Below are positions 11,641 through 22,833 of a DNA stretch of 64,000 bases, one piece after another. This DNA comes from Acanthopleura granulata (taxonomy: Eukaryota; Mollusca; Polyplacophora; Chitonida; Chitonidae): positions 47,594,625-47,658,624 of the forward strand of contig JABBOT010000001.1 of the NCBI GenBank assembly GCA_016165875.1, in the 5' to 3' direction. The position numbers and the translations under genes are program-made. A model generated the notes under the pieces. It was not told where the DNA came from and did not search any database. It saw only the letters and a list, made by a program, of their open reading frames with translations. Position 1 is the stretch's first letter. Every line of letters starts with the position of its first letter.

Positions 11641-14600
11641 CTGAATAGTTACAGAAAAATTCTCTTGATATGAAGGCACCAGATTAGATGATGAACACAC
11701 TCACGATGTTACGCAGCCAGACAATGTTTAATATATGATTTTTTTTATACGTGATTGACTGGTTGATTTCTGTCCTCAGACATTATAAATTCTACTTCTT
11801 CTCTTGCCAGTCTGAGCTGACGTTATGGCAGTTTTAGAAGATTCTGAAAAGCAATAACCCAAATCCTCAACGTTATCACATATAAAAGATCAACTTTCAG
11901 CGAGATTCATGCACCTTTTTAATTTGACTTTGGAGGCACAAACTCTAAAACTACAAAGGTTGAAGAATTACATTAATAAGAAAACACAGACTACATCTAA
12001 GTTTACTCATAACCCCATTGCACTAATGAGCATAAGAAAAAGAAGTGCAATACATAATTTGAAAGACTCATATAAGAAGAAAGTCTGCAATGCATAGAAG
12101 AGAGAAGGATTATGGAAAAGAAACTATCGGATAATAAGTTCTGAAAACTTGTGCTTGGTGGAAATCCTAATAAGCCAAGTCGCCGTCTCTGGAGTCTCAC
12201 GAGTTCATGCACACTGAGGCGAGACAAGGGGGTGATCTCGCAAACTAAAGTAGTAGAAGATGAAATTTTGCAGTAGTTGCATAGTCGGCCTTTATTCTGT
12301 GATTCGCATGGCCTCAAGCTGTGATGACTGAAAACTTCTGCACAAGTCGGCTTTATCCTTTAACGTAAAATCACATCTTTAGCTGTGTTAGTTAGCTAAA
12401 GAACTCCCTTTGTCTCGCTCCAACCAGCATGAACTCTTTACTCCAGAGATGCCGACTCGGCTTATTCCAATCATCAGTTTAATTAGTATCAGATTCATTC
12501 ATGTTTAGCTTAACCTGACCTTTGTCCTTGAATAAAAATGAGCCTGTCCAGCATCAACAAAGCAAGAAACACATAATTTCTAAACATGCACTTAAGGTAT
12601 TGCATCCTGGCACTTTCTTCTAGCATGGGATTTGTTATGCTTCTAAACGGACAATTCTTATTTGATAGCCCTCTCCCTAGCTGTTCAAAACATGACATTT
12701 ATGGAATCGAACTGGAGAATGTCTCAGCCTATCAAAATGAAACAGCAGCAATAGTGGAGCTGATCCTATATACTGACAGAACAGGGGAGGTAACAAGTTA
12801 CTGGACTATCAGAGCCTACTTGTACATGTATGCCTTCACTAAATAACAGGTTAAAAATGGTTTACTGTACTGTACAAAATGGTGACGCAATTAAAACTAT
12901 GATGATCTCAAACCAAAGCAGGTCACAGTGTACTCTGATTTCTCTCAAATCTCAACACAATCAAATCTGTCATTAAAAGTTATCTCCCTTCTTATGATGT
13001 ACTTCATCGCCCAGATCAATAATCCACAAGGCTGTGTCTTAGACACTTGTCATGAAATGGATCAGCAATTGCATGCCTACAGTTGACCTGCCCACTGAGA
13101 GCTAAGCTTTTAGCGATGGACAGAACACCTCCAAACCCGCAAATAAACAAATCTAAACATTTAGCATACAATTAACAACAGGGGAGTTTGGAGTTCAAAA
13201 TCTTTTGTTGCAGAAAGTAAAAAAAAGTTCATGTGACTTGTCAAAAATGTCAGGCCATTTTGTCGGTTTACATTTACTGAATACCTGTCTAGCCGTGTTA
13301 GGGAGGCACAAATGACATCTCCTTCAATCTGGAGCATCTTAAATTAAAAAACTTCCAGCTCCTTTTATTCTCCCTATCGTACGTCTCGTCTTATTAACTT
13401 TTTACAAACTTTCCTTAGATGCACGTTATAGTAAATGTAATCAGAAATAGCTGCCTAACATTTTCCTTGCCTTTAGTGATAAAAGAATTCGAACTCAAAA
13501 CTCCCCTATTACATGTATATACATGTAATGATTAATGTGTGCCCATAATTTGTTATTCAATATTTGTGACCTACAGGGAGTAATGCACCACAGCTATGAG
13601 ATGATTGATACTTATCAATCAATGCATTTGATTTTTATTGAATGATGAGAATGTCCTGGTACAGAATAATCTAGGCTGACCAAGTATATTCCCACATTTT
13701 ATATTTCATATCTGAGAAACTTTATCAGGCGTGATGCTAAAGAATAAATAATATTTTATTCATTTTACTGTTTTACCAAAGTTTCACCATAGTGAAGGAT
13801 AAACCATCACTGGGGAACAACATCACCTGAAAAATAAAACAAGTTGATCCAAGCCATGTACAGGGGGTTTTCTAGACACTTTGTTCTTGTGATAACCACA
13901 ACAAGGAATATCGGAAAACTGAGCTTTAGATAAATTTTGCATTGATTTTCATAAAATAAACTGAGTTTTGATACATTGGTGAGGGAAAGATGTTGAGTTT
14001 TCTGTTTTGTTCACATTGATTTTCTAAAAAGAAACTGGCTACAAAATCCACTGATGTACTTTTTTCTTGTTTTCTGTAGCATCAGTTTCTGTTTAATCAT
14101 GCAGGTGGGAGATGTACAAAGAGAAAACCATGGTATTTGATGAGACAGTCACATTAACCTTCTGCCAGTCCAGAGTGATGTCACTGTTGATGTATCCACT
14201 GTTAACACTGCCTGTTCCTCTGATCTCTGGTGTGCTCCAGTTCTCAGCTAAGGTAGGAGAGCATGACTCAGTTCTGTTTAGGCCAGTCTTCTTGATAACA
14301 ACTTTATCAATACAAATGCAGACCCCTGTGCTGCAGAGTTCAGAAAGGCTCCTGTAAAACAAACAGATAATGCAATGAAATTTTGATAAATATATACCTG
14401 AACTGAATTATTATCCCAAATGACTTCATATCCATGCAGAAAACACAGTACACCTGAACATACTGGACATTAATGACTTGTCCATACATGTCAATGGAAA
14501 AGTAAATCACATAAATTAAAAAGCCAGTTTGCCTCTCCTTGGTAACTGTTTACTTCGAGACAAGTAAGAATGATTCAAATCACTGCGTCACAGAATCCTC

Positions 14601-15497
14601 ATTTGCTACATGTATACATCGATACGTTTTCATCAGCCAGGATAAGATGGGATAAGGTAAAGTGGATTCTTTATCCTGGTTGTGTCTAGGCTCCTTCTCT
14701 TCTAACTCTTTATATGTGAGACTTTGAAAATCTTGTCCCTTATATTAACCTTTTAGTAAATGACTGGATAAGCATATTCCAAAGAAATGAAATGATACTA
14801 CTTTATCATCACAAGAGGAAAAGTTCTATGCTTCACTGCTCATGAGCCATGCACTCCAAGCTATGCCAAAGTCAAATACCATATGTATCATAATCCATGA
14901 ATATTTGGACAGGAACATATATAACAAGTCCGTCATTCTTAACTGAAACATGAAGGCTAATAATGAAATGATTAGATTGCAGACTGTCCAATATGTGTTG
15001 GTGTCTATTTGTACTGATGCCCTACTCAACTTGACAAGGAATGCACTGCACAACATGTAAACAAAACTGACACACTAATAGCAGATTACCTTTTCTGTCG
15101 CCTCAATGAACAGTAAGCCACAATGATCAAGGACACAACAAGGAGCAAAAAGCAAACAACCAAAGCAAGGCACATAGGGGTACAACTAGGTTCCTCACTG
15201 ATGGATGAATTAATGCAGTGGGAGAAGCTGGGAACACCACAGGCTGTTGCCACCAGCTGAACATCCCAGCTGGTTAATGAGGTGTTGTTAGCAACAGCCC
15301 AGAACAGGCAGGGTTTGGTGGGTGGGGGGCAAGGCACTGTCTGCTTGACGTAGGTTTCCAACTGGGGACAGTAACTCTGTGCTTGAATGCTGGACACTAT
15401 TAGGAGGTCAACTGAACTGTCATGGTCAGATGGGGCCCAGGTAGGCTGCAGCCCCAAGCAAAAGTTCCAATCCCTTGTTGCATTCATCTCCAGCACC
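11443..15497 (-). CDS. Unassigned single-pass membrane protein gene, span of identified exons
   Basis: Three minus-strand exons with compatible phases describe the C-terminal half of a type I-like membrane protein: a Cys- and N-glycosylation-rich segment, one strong transmembrane helix, then a Ser/Thr/acidic tail. The signal peptide and first ectodomain exons should lie at higher coordinates (15.5-21 kb), but I could not find them. I do not recognise the family. Its 3' end faces away from ASPP and both genes run on the same strand. Alternatively, the 11.4-kb exon may belong to a different transcript, since the junction into it is weak. Confidence 0.5.
11641..14092 (-). other. Presumed intron of the membrane protein gene
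   Basis: Contains the short MITE at 12168. No further exon could be supported. Confidence 0.45.
12168..12465. mobile_element. Foldback MITE, short form
   Basis: A 300-bp element bounded by AAGCCAAGTCGCCGTCTCTG and, inverted, CAGAGATGCCGACTCGGCTT. The terminal repeats extend inward (GAGTTCATGCACACTGAGGC at the left, inverted at the right as GCTCCAACCAGCATGAACTC). Flanking TA on both sides is compatible with TA target duplication. No coding capacity. Homologous along its length to the long form at 39.54-40.40 kb, but with a single inner unit. Confidence 0.8.
14093..14351 (-). CDS. Membrane protein exon after the transmembrane helix
   Basis: Acceptor TTGTTTTACAG at 14352; the first base completes the Arg codon left by the preceding exon, so the frame continues as RSLSELCSTGVCICIDK. 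The segment includes CICIDK, NRTESCSPT, GSVNSGYINS and DITLDWQK, and runs to a TAA at 14093-14095. It either ends there or splices earlier: a weak phase-0 donor GTTAAT after DWQK (last exon base 14159) would connect to the exon at 11640. It has four N-x-S/T sequons, odd for a cytosolic tail; GYINS would be a Grb2-type SH2 site if phosphorylated (inference only). Confidence 0.5.
15090..15497 (-). CDS. Membrane protein exon: ectodomain end, transmembrane helix
   Basis: A 408-base exon with acceptor TTATGTTATGTAG and donor GTAATC. It starts with one base completing a codon and leaves two. It encodes VLEMNATRDWNFCLGLQPTW, several cysteines (SYCPQ, VPCPPPTKPC, ATACG, SHC, SCTP), N-glycosylation sequons (NAT, NNTS, NSS), then the hydrophobic helix MCLALVVCFLLLVVSLIIVA, followed by YCSLRRQKR, a typical stop-transfer sequence placing the C-terminus in the cytosol. 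The paired Trp/Cys pattern could be a fibronectin-III or other receptor-like module, but no family signature is clear. Upstream exon not found. Confidence 0.65.
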
Positions 15498-16613
15498 CTA
15501 CATAACATAATAACATAAATTATTACATTTTTTCACGTATGTAAAGAGAAAAATGGTAAGCCATCGATTATGTGAATAAATCTACTATGATAATACATAA
15601 CAGATAAAGATAGCATCTGTTGGTTATCAAAATGAATTTCGAATCTGAAATAAATTGACAATATGTAGTCATTCATCGGGAGAGCTTGATATTTGGTCCA
15701 CCATGTTCCAGTTGATTGTAATAAAACCAATATAACGCCCAGCGATACCGGGTAGTCCTAGCTGACACATATTATTACAACTACGCCAATATTTTACATA
15801 TATAAACTGAGCAAGACAAGCCTCTTCAACTCACAAATCATCATCATCAGGTGGTTCAGTGTGGAACCAGTGTTTCAATTCTGTAAATGTGTTAAACTGC
15901 ACATGTAAGTATGACTTACAGGAACACGGAAATGATTCACAGGATCCGATCGTCACACCTGATTGAGTGACAGACCGGACTTTGATATGATATGTAAAAA
16001 CTGAGACTGTAAATTATTAAGACCGCGATCATCGCATAATCCTAACATCGATAACATGCTTCATAGATTCTTCTCTTGTATTAAATTGCTTTCGCTGACA
16101 CAAGCTTCATAAACTCAAATCAGTATCGTTAGGCATATCAATATTCATTGTAGCCACCAGAAGCGATCAGCGCCACCTGACGTCAGGAGGAGGCAACCAA
16201 CATGGAAATGAAAGTAGGCCAATATATCCATATAGACACAAAACTATCAGCAGCCGTCATTATAGCTGGGTCACTGCCTATTACTCGGCCCTATCCGACA
16301 AGGCTTCCACTGCCGGTATTTTGTTCAGGAGAACGGCAGCAATGGTCCCGTGTGTTGCATGTTAAACAGCTACCGTTAGTGAAAGCCTTTTCCGTGAAAG
16401 TTAACGATACAAACAATATATATGTGTCCATAACGATACCAATTTAAGCCTTTCTATGACTCTGGCGTGGACTGTGACCAATTATATGATAAAAGGATTG
16501 ACAACGATGAGTTTGTCCAATTCAAGCCAGGATCCATAGGAAAATACTGTCATTAATCATAGGCGGAAGAACCGAGGACAGAAAAAGCTAAATGAGCTAA
16601 TTGTCTTCTTTCG

Positions 16614-16812
16614 ACACGCTGTGAGTTCAAGTCCAGCTCATGCTGACTTCCTCTTCGGCTGTGCGTGGGAAGGTCTGCCAGCAACCTGCGGATGGTCGTG
16701 GATTTCCCCCGGCATCTGCCCTGTTTTCTCCCACCATAATGCTGGCCGCCGCCATATAAGTGAAATATTCTTGAGTATGGCGTAAAACACCAATCAAATA
16801 AATAAATAAATT
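16614..16812 (+). mobile_element. SINE copy
   Basis: Contains GTGAGTTCAAGTCCAGCTCA (B-box side), the full body and the AAATAAATAAATAAAT tail, close to the family consensus. Confidence 0.9.
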
Positions 16813-18364
16813 ATTCCAACATGCATCTGTGAAACCCTGAACAACATGAATGCATAGCGTTACACTATTGTTGCAATGATGTAAACAATGTAAAACGTTA
16901 GTCCTATCGCCTATCCCTTCTCTTTTACGATACCGCACTTTTAGTTCTTTGGTGGCTTAATTATGTTGAACAATGTTTAACAAGTTGGTCTTGCAATTAT
17001 TGACCCGGAGCGTCCATTAATTACGGTTGACGATTGGCTCACCAGTCTGTTTCTACACATAGATTTGCTTTCCCCCGCCGACCTCAAAACCAGGCGCTAT
17101 ATACATTTTAATCGCAGATGGAACGTATGTATGGCTTTATAAATCCATTTTCTCCAAAATACTATAGAAATCGAAATTTGGTAGGCTTCCAAATCTGCTT
17201 ACAGAAATGAAAAAGAAGGACATAAACTAAGATTTAAAGAAACTTAAAGTTATAAATCTTCAGCTGATAATATTATGAGAGACGAAGTTATAATACAGTT
17301 TATTCCGGCTTGCAACATAATTTATATAGACTAGGCCAGCATTGTTCTGCTGATTTTCTACAGAAATGACAAATATGGATGCGTACGTTTGGTTTCACCA
17401 ACTCTTTGGCATTCGCGCGTTTCTTGTTGATTATGAGTATTGCCAAATTCTCGAAGCGACACTGGCTCGCTGACGAACGCAGCAAGGGGTCTGTTTCACA
17501 AGGCCATATCGGGCTTTGGCCTAAAATTGTGATCCAAATTAAACTATGAAATAGATGCATCACATCCGGTAAATTTTGACCACTGATTCTATGGTGTAAT
17601 AGTGTGATTTTACCCAAGTTTGAGCATCCAGGATCAAATAATTTATTTTCTAGAATAGATTAGAGTCTTGGGCTTAAGACCAGAATCGCTGTGTGAAACA
17701 GGCCTTGGTCTCTATGCGGCGAGCAGTGTATTATAAAGATCACTGGCCGACAGTATTAGTGGCTTCAGGTAGACAAAATTCTGTGGGAATACATTTATAC
17801 TCACTGGTTTGAATATCTGGTCTAAGCAGTGCAGATTTCACGGAAACAGGAGTAGACGTCGCTGTGCATCACTGTCTTGAACGAAGGTCAGCTGTGTGTC
17901 CAAAATGGGAATGTCGATATCATCCCCATAATCTTTCTACAGGAACAAAAAGGATAGTTCTAGCAAATGGTCTTCCCCGTTAATTCAGACACTTCTTGAA
18001 CGAACTCTCTCTGTGTTCATAATCCGTAAACGCCGAACGGCCGATAGAACCCGTATTTAATGGCATAAACAGTCAGATCAAATATTGTGCGGTAACGGCC
18101 TTCGCATGTAGCGGCTGTAATGTTGGTTCTCCAGTTCCTTCTTTAAGTCAGCGTGTAGTGCGACTTTTTCTATATTCACCGGTTTTCGTTTTGGCCATAT
18201 GCAATTGCCCTGGGTTCTAAAAGCTTCATGAAATTAGACTCTTTGTCAGACCTACCATGCAATGTCAAATCCCGTCTGGCCATTAAAAACCGGAGCTTTT
18301 CTAACACCCTGATGCCAAGCTGTATCAGCTTACTTCCTCCTGTCTACATGTACGGGTAATTGAA

Positions 18365-18590
18365 AACATTACACCATTTCCTATGTCCGTATATAATACC
18401 GGTAATATGAAAACATGTCGTGTGTGCGTATGTTACATCCGTAATGTGAAGACAAAACATCATCTCGTATGTACGTATATAATGTCCGTGATATGAAAAC
18501 ATTTCAACATCTCGTATGTACATGTTATATTATATCCGTGTAAAATATGAATACATTACAAAATCTCGTATGTACCTACCCACAAGCCGT
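18365..18590. repeat. Degenerate tandem repeat, about 55-62 bp unit
   Basis: Four copies of a CTCGTATGTACGTATATAAT, GTCCGTGATATGAAAACAT pattern. Confidence 0.7.
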
Positions 18591-19644
18591 CTATACTGCT
18601 AAACACGCCGTTTTGACTGTACCATGCAGGAGTTAAGTCTTGATATCCACGCAGACCTGGTATGCACAAGAGCGACCAGAGCTGAACCCCATGTTACTGG
18701 ATTAATTCAAAGCTCCATTGCCAGCCTCCTGGTTCCATACACGGCCCCTGATATTTTCAGAAGGAAATGGTCTTTGAAATCCGCGTCTCGTTCAGAAGAA
18801 CATTTTAGCCAAAATGATGCTTCATATTCCCACGTGTAACTCTTTTCCATTTTGATCTCTAGAACCCTGCTTAAACGTTACTTGTACGTTAAACAATGAA
18901 ATAATGATATGGTAGGCCATGACACCAAACGACAGCTCAATTTAGGACAGTTTTCGAGTTCTTTTTTTTTCGTAACAAATGCGAGCTTTCAGTGTTTACT
19001 GAGCCATGGAGAGGCGAACCGTATAAAACTTTTCCACTTCTCATTGGCCATATATGAGGGTTATGCCGGATATGTGGGTACCCATTGAATAATACGGAAA
19101 AAGAAGCAAATGGTACGTCGCAGATTTTGTAGGCCAGTTCTCGAGACTGGTCAGTCACGATGTCTTTTTTTGCACATCTTGCGTACCATGCCAGAAGTGG
19201 ACATCACATCCGGGGCAACCGAAGGCATCTCTTCAACCAGCTGATACATATGCCCTAGCTTGTGGCTCAGTACCAGTCAAACGAAGGTAACCTTAATCAA
19301 GAACCAATAACGCAGACATCTCTGGGCCAGACGCCGGTACCCTAACTTTCTGATCATCTGTCTTCAAGGAAAACTTCAGATTCAATTTTAGAACTTCAGA
19401 TTTCAATTATAAAACAACAATCAGAACTATGTCCCAACTACGTACTAAAAGGGATCCCACAGAATGTCCAACGCTTCCCTCAATGTTAAGAAATGTATCA
19501 AATATCAAGCGTTGCAACATTTTGTTCACACATATCAACGAATTGCAATTTTATTGGCCGAGTATTTTAATGTCGGATAAAGGGATAGTGTTGTTATTGA
19601 AACTTGGAACCTGAAATTGAAGCATGCTGCTTGTTAGTGCAGAA

Positions 19645-19830
19645 CAATGACCCATGCAGAAGCCTCTCACCTCTCCGTCCGTACGTGGAAAAGTCTGCCG
19701 GCAACTTACGGTAGTTGTGGGTTTCACCCCAGGTTCTGCAAGGTTTCCTCTCACCATGTTAATGCTGATCACCATCGTATAAGTGAAACATTCTTGAGTA
19801 CTGCGACGCTCGTCATCAATAAAAAGTAAA
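19645..19830 (+). mobile_element. SINE, diverged copy
   Basis: Starts near GACCCATGCAGAAGCCTCTC, retains GTGGGTTTCACCCC and ATAAGTGAAACATTCTTGAG, and ends in a degenerate AATAAAAAGTAAAT tail. Confidence 0.8.
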
Positions 19831-20261
19831 TATAATATAAGTAAGTTAATCCACCAACAAATCTCAATGCAATGTTTGCCATATTTGATGGTGTGCATGT
19901 ATACAACAAGGCAATACAAAGGAAGTGTTTCTCGCACGGAGGACTATAATATGTGTACCGGACATTAGAATACCGGTAGGATTCAAAGAAAAGCGGTTAC
20001 TGTAAGAAACCTATGTCGTTTTGACCACATTAATTTATTTTAAAGTGAACGCTGTATCTTTACACTTGGTTTAAGTTCCCAACTGATGTCATAAACACAA
20101 TTATTTTGTTATTAGTGAAAGACAGCGCATGTTCTAAGTTGAGTTTGCCAAAAAGGTTGGAAAATATTGTGTTTGTTTCTGTAAATTATTTTTTCTAACT
20201 GCTACTACGACAGCGGGAATTGACATCTGACCGTGCTCCGTCGGCTAGCTTGAAACGCAGC

Positions 20262-20690
20262 CATTCTGTGTGGGCTGTGACGTAATCCTTCCAAGAGTGG
20301 GACACTCTTGTCACCTGAGACTGTAGTAAGCTGTTAGTGTTGTCGTTGAAACTTAAGGGTATATGTAAATTTATATCAAGAAATGATCAAGAAACTTACT
20401 ACGGCCACAACACAATAGCCCGGAAATACTTTGCTGTGTCGTTCAAACTTGTATTTGTTATAATGAAAACATATAACATTAAAACAGTGTCCTCTCCCTA
20501 TGTTATTACACATTACATTGACAGACAACTCAGGACATTTAGGTCACTGCTTACTAATAGCTGATATCTCCTAGCTCTCTGATTGGTCAGTCTATCATAA
20601 GCCTAAAAGCATGGGCGTCTTCAGATCTCCAGTCGGCAGCACAATACTCCATACTTCAAACAAAGATAATTCAGCAACGAATTCAAGTAA
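20262..20690 (+). repeat. Dispersed repeat family R, copy 1
   Basis: Shares, in order, TCTGTGTGGGCTGTGACGTA, GAAATGATCAAGAAACTTAC, CGGAAATACTTTGCTGTGTC, AAAACATATAACATTAAAAC and GTCGGCAGCACAATACTCCA with the copy at 35.73-36.11 kb. Copy 1 has about 80 extra bases near 20505-20590. No coding capacity; type of element unknown. Confidence 0.8.
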
Positions 20691-21509
20691 TTTCAAACTG
20701 GTTTTACATTCAATAGAGAATTTTAGAACTTTTTACTGAACAGTACCTCAATCATAAGCTGTACCAGTTGCTGTACATGTATAAATAAACAGTGTCCGTT
20801 TTTAACACTGTATGTTGTTTGAGTGAACACTTCGCAAACACAGTACCTAATTTGCCTGTATATACTTGTGTTGAACGGATAGTAAGCAATGGACATGACT
20901 TAATCCCAACTTTGAGTATGGCTATTTTCACCTCTGAAAATACACTCAACGCCTTTACAGCAATGAAGTGTCACAGAGATTTTGGGGCATTGGCAGCTCC
21001 TGAACATTTGCCTGCGGACTGCCTACAAGCAGCCAATGTGTTCTCACGAGTCTTCGTGATAAGAACTGTGATATGGACCTTTCCGAGCTGTCAATCAAGA
21101 ACACACATTTGACTAGTCAGAATCAATGCTGTTGCAAGTATGCCAGCCGAAGTTCCACACATTAGTTACAAATGTGGTGTCTTTCTGGCACGTCGCAATT
21201 GCTTTCACCAGGAATGTAATTAAAAGTAATCCGGTCACATGAAGAGGTGATGGGACATCAGACACAGTGTGTCTATCCATTACATGTAGACCGCATGCCT
21301 TTCACCAAAGTATGGCCTACAGACATGCCAATGACTTGCCAAAGGTCAGGCTGAATTTGTACCACGGAGTGACTCTGCCTTCCACTATCCAAAAATCTGG
21401 ATACCAGGAGAACTTCCATGAAAAAATCTACAGTTAAAGGATCAAATGAAAAAAAAATGTTTCCGCAAGCACAAAAAAGTCCTAAGACATATTTATCTTT
21501 GCATCCATA

Positions 21510-22785
21510 TTTATTGTGAAAGGCTGATGAGCACTCAAAACCATCAGGTCAACAATGAAAATAATCCAAAACAAAGTGACAAAAAGTTATAAAAACTGTG
21601 CATAATTTGCACTGACTACATGTTCATCAAAAAACAGGCAATTATATTATATACACTGACATTACATCATCTACATTTGCTGACTTGGTTAGTTTTACTC
21701 ACACAGGCAATAGCCTGCACTGCCAGCAAACATAGGCCAGCCTTGAGGTTCATACTGGTACCAACAATGGCATCCAACAATGCCAATATTTGTGCTGTGA
21801 CTCTGAACAGGTGCTTGTATTGCATCTTGGGTTTTGAGACAAGAGATGGTGGTGATTGGTAATGGATAAAAAAAGAATAAGTGTGCCCATTCAATTTGTC
21901 ATCATCCAACAGTTTCACATCAGGGTTAAGTAGGATGATTCTTGAGACCATATGCAAAGTTGTGCGATGATGGACACCAAAATGAATAAATCCACAAGTA
22001 CAGTGAATCTGGGTCGTGTTATCTGTATAATTTTTAATGTCTCAAGCTATTCACGTTTGAATACATGTACATATGTATATGAAGTCTGTGTACAGGTAAT
22101 TGACTTATTACTGCATAACCAGTATGGATAGCCTTTGACAAGGAAATGGCATTATAATAAGAATTGCTTTGGACTTTCTTGACAATATCTGACAAAATTA
22201 TATCTTCAGATAACACAATTCTATTGCACCACCTGGATATCACCCACCAATTCATCCGCGCTTTGGCAGGAAGCCTTGAGTTTAACATGTTAATACTTTT
22301 TCCAATGATTTTCCATATGGAAATCAATGCTTTACATCATTTAAATCTATCTTTTGCATTGACCCATCAGTGACTACCCTATATGACCAAAAAGTTTTTT
22401 TGGTGTCAAAGCTTACATTTGCCAAGCAGGGTATTGTCCTACTTACCAAACAAACTTCAAAACACCTTTCTAATATCAGTGGAACGCTCAAAAACAGGAA
22501 AAATGTTCAACTTGGTCATGGAACAAGACTGAGGTCATTTAGGGCAATTTATATCCATATTCGACAGGATGAGGGTATAACAGAATATTTTTTTCATTAA
22601 TACATGTACTACATTTAGAATTCTATTGCACTATATGGCAGCACATTTTGTGTGAATACTGGCAACATCACAGCTTACTGTTCCACCTTCTCCATCAAGG
22701 AATAAGGCCTCCTGAGGCGAAATGTCACGAAACATTTGAGAAGGCAGAACACAGAGCCAAGCACTGGGCCGTTCCAACCACTGTC
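21510..22785 (-). other. Probable ASPP 3' untranslated region
   Basis: AT-rich sequence downstream of the ASPP stop with no convincing coding exon. An AATAAA on the minus strand at 21510-21515 is a candidate poly(A) signal, which would give a 3' UTR of about 1.3 kb. The true end is unknown. Confidence 0.35.
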
Positions 22786-22833
22786 CTACGTCTTCTGGAT
22801 CTTCCCCTTGTCGCCCAGGACTCGTCTGGAAAG
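22786..22833 (-). CDS. ASPP: ASPP terminal coding exon (C-terminal tail)
   Basis: A 48-base coding piece placed after an excellent acceptor (TTTTGTCATTGCAG). In phase 0, as demanded by the SH3 exon donor, it encodes [15 protein letters not shown] and a TAG at 22786-22788. Vertebrate ASPP1/2 continue after NLLG with a basic tail of similar length starting LYPR, so length, charge and the leading Leu fit. A much longer open frame over the same bases in another phase (22631-22963) looks gene-like but is the wrong phase. Confidence 0.8.
   Translation of the reverse strand, partial: LSRRVLGDKGKIQKT

Larger units (their letters stand above)
15498..21509. other. Upstream region of the membrane protein gene and ASPP 3' flank
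   Basis: Expected to hold the missing 5' exons of the membrane protein gene, none of which I can define. Contains SINEs at 16614 and 19645, a tandem repeat at 18365 and family R copy 1 at 20262. Confidence 0.5.

Noticed and set aside
15533..15730. Possible upstream exon of the membrane protein (GTWWTKYQALPMNDY)
   Set aside because: No acceptable donor in the phase needed by the exon at 15497; probably chance.
20792..21112. 106-codon plus-strand open frame
   Set aside because: No recognisable domain; lies in the ASPP 3' flank, on the opposite strand.
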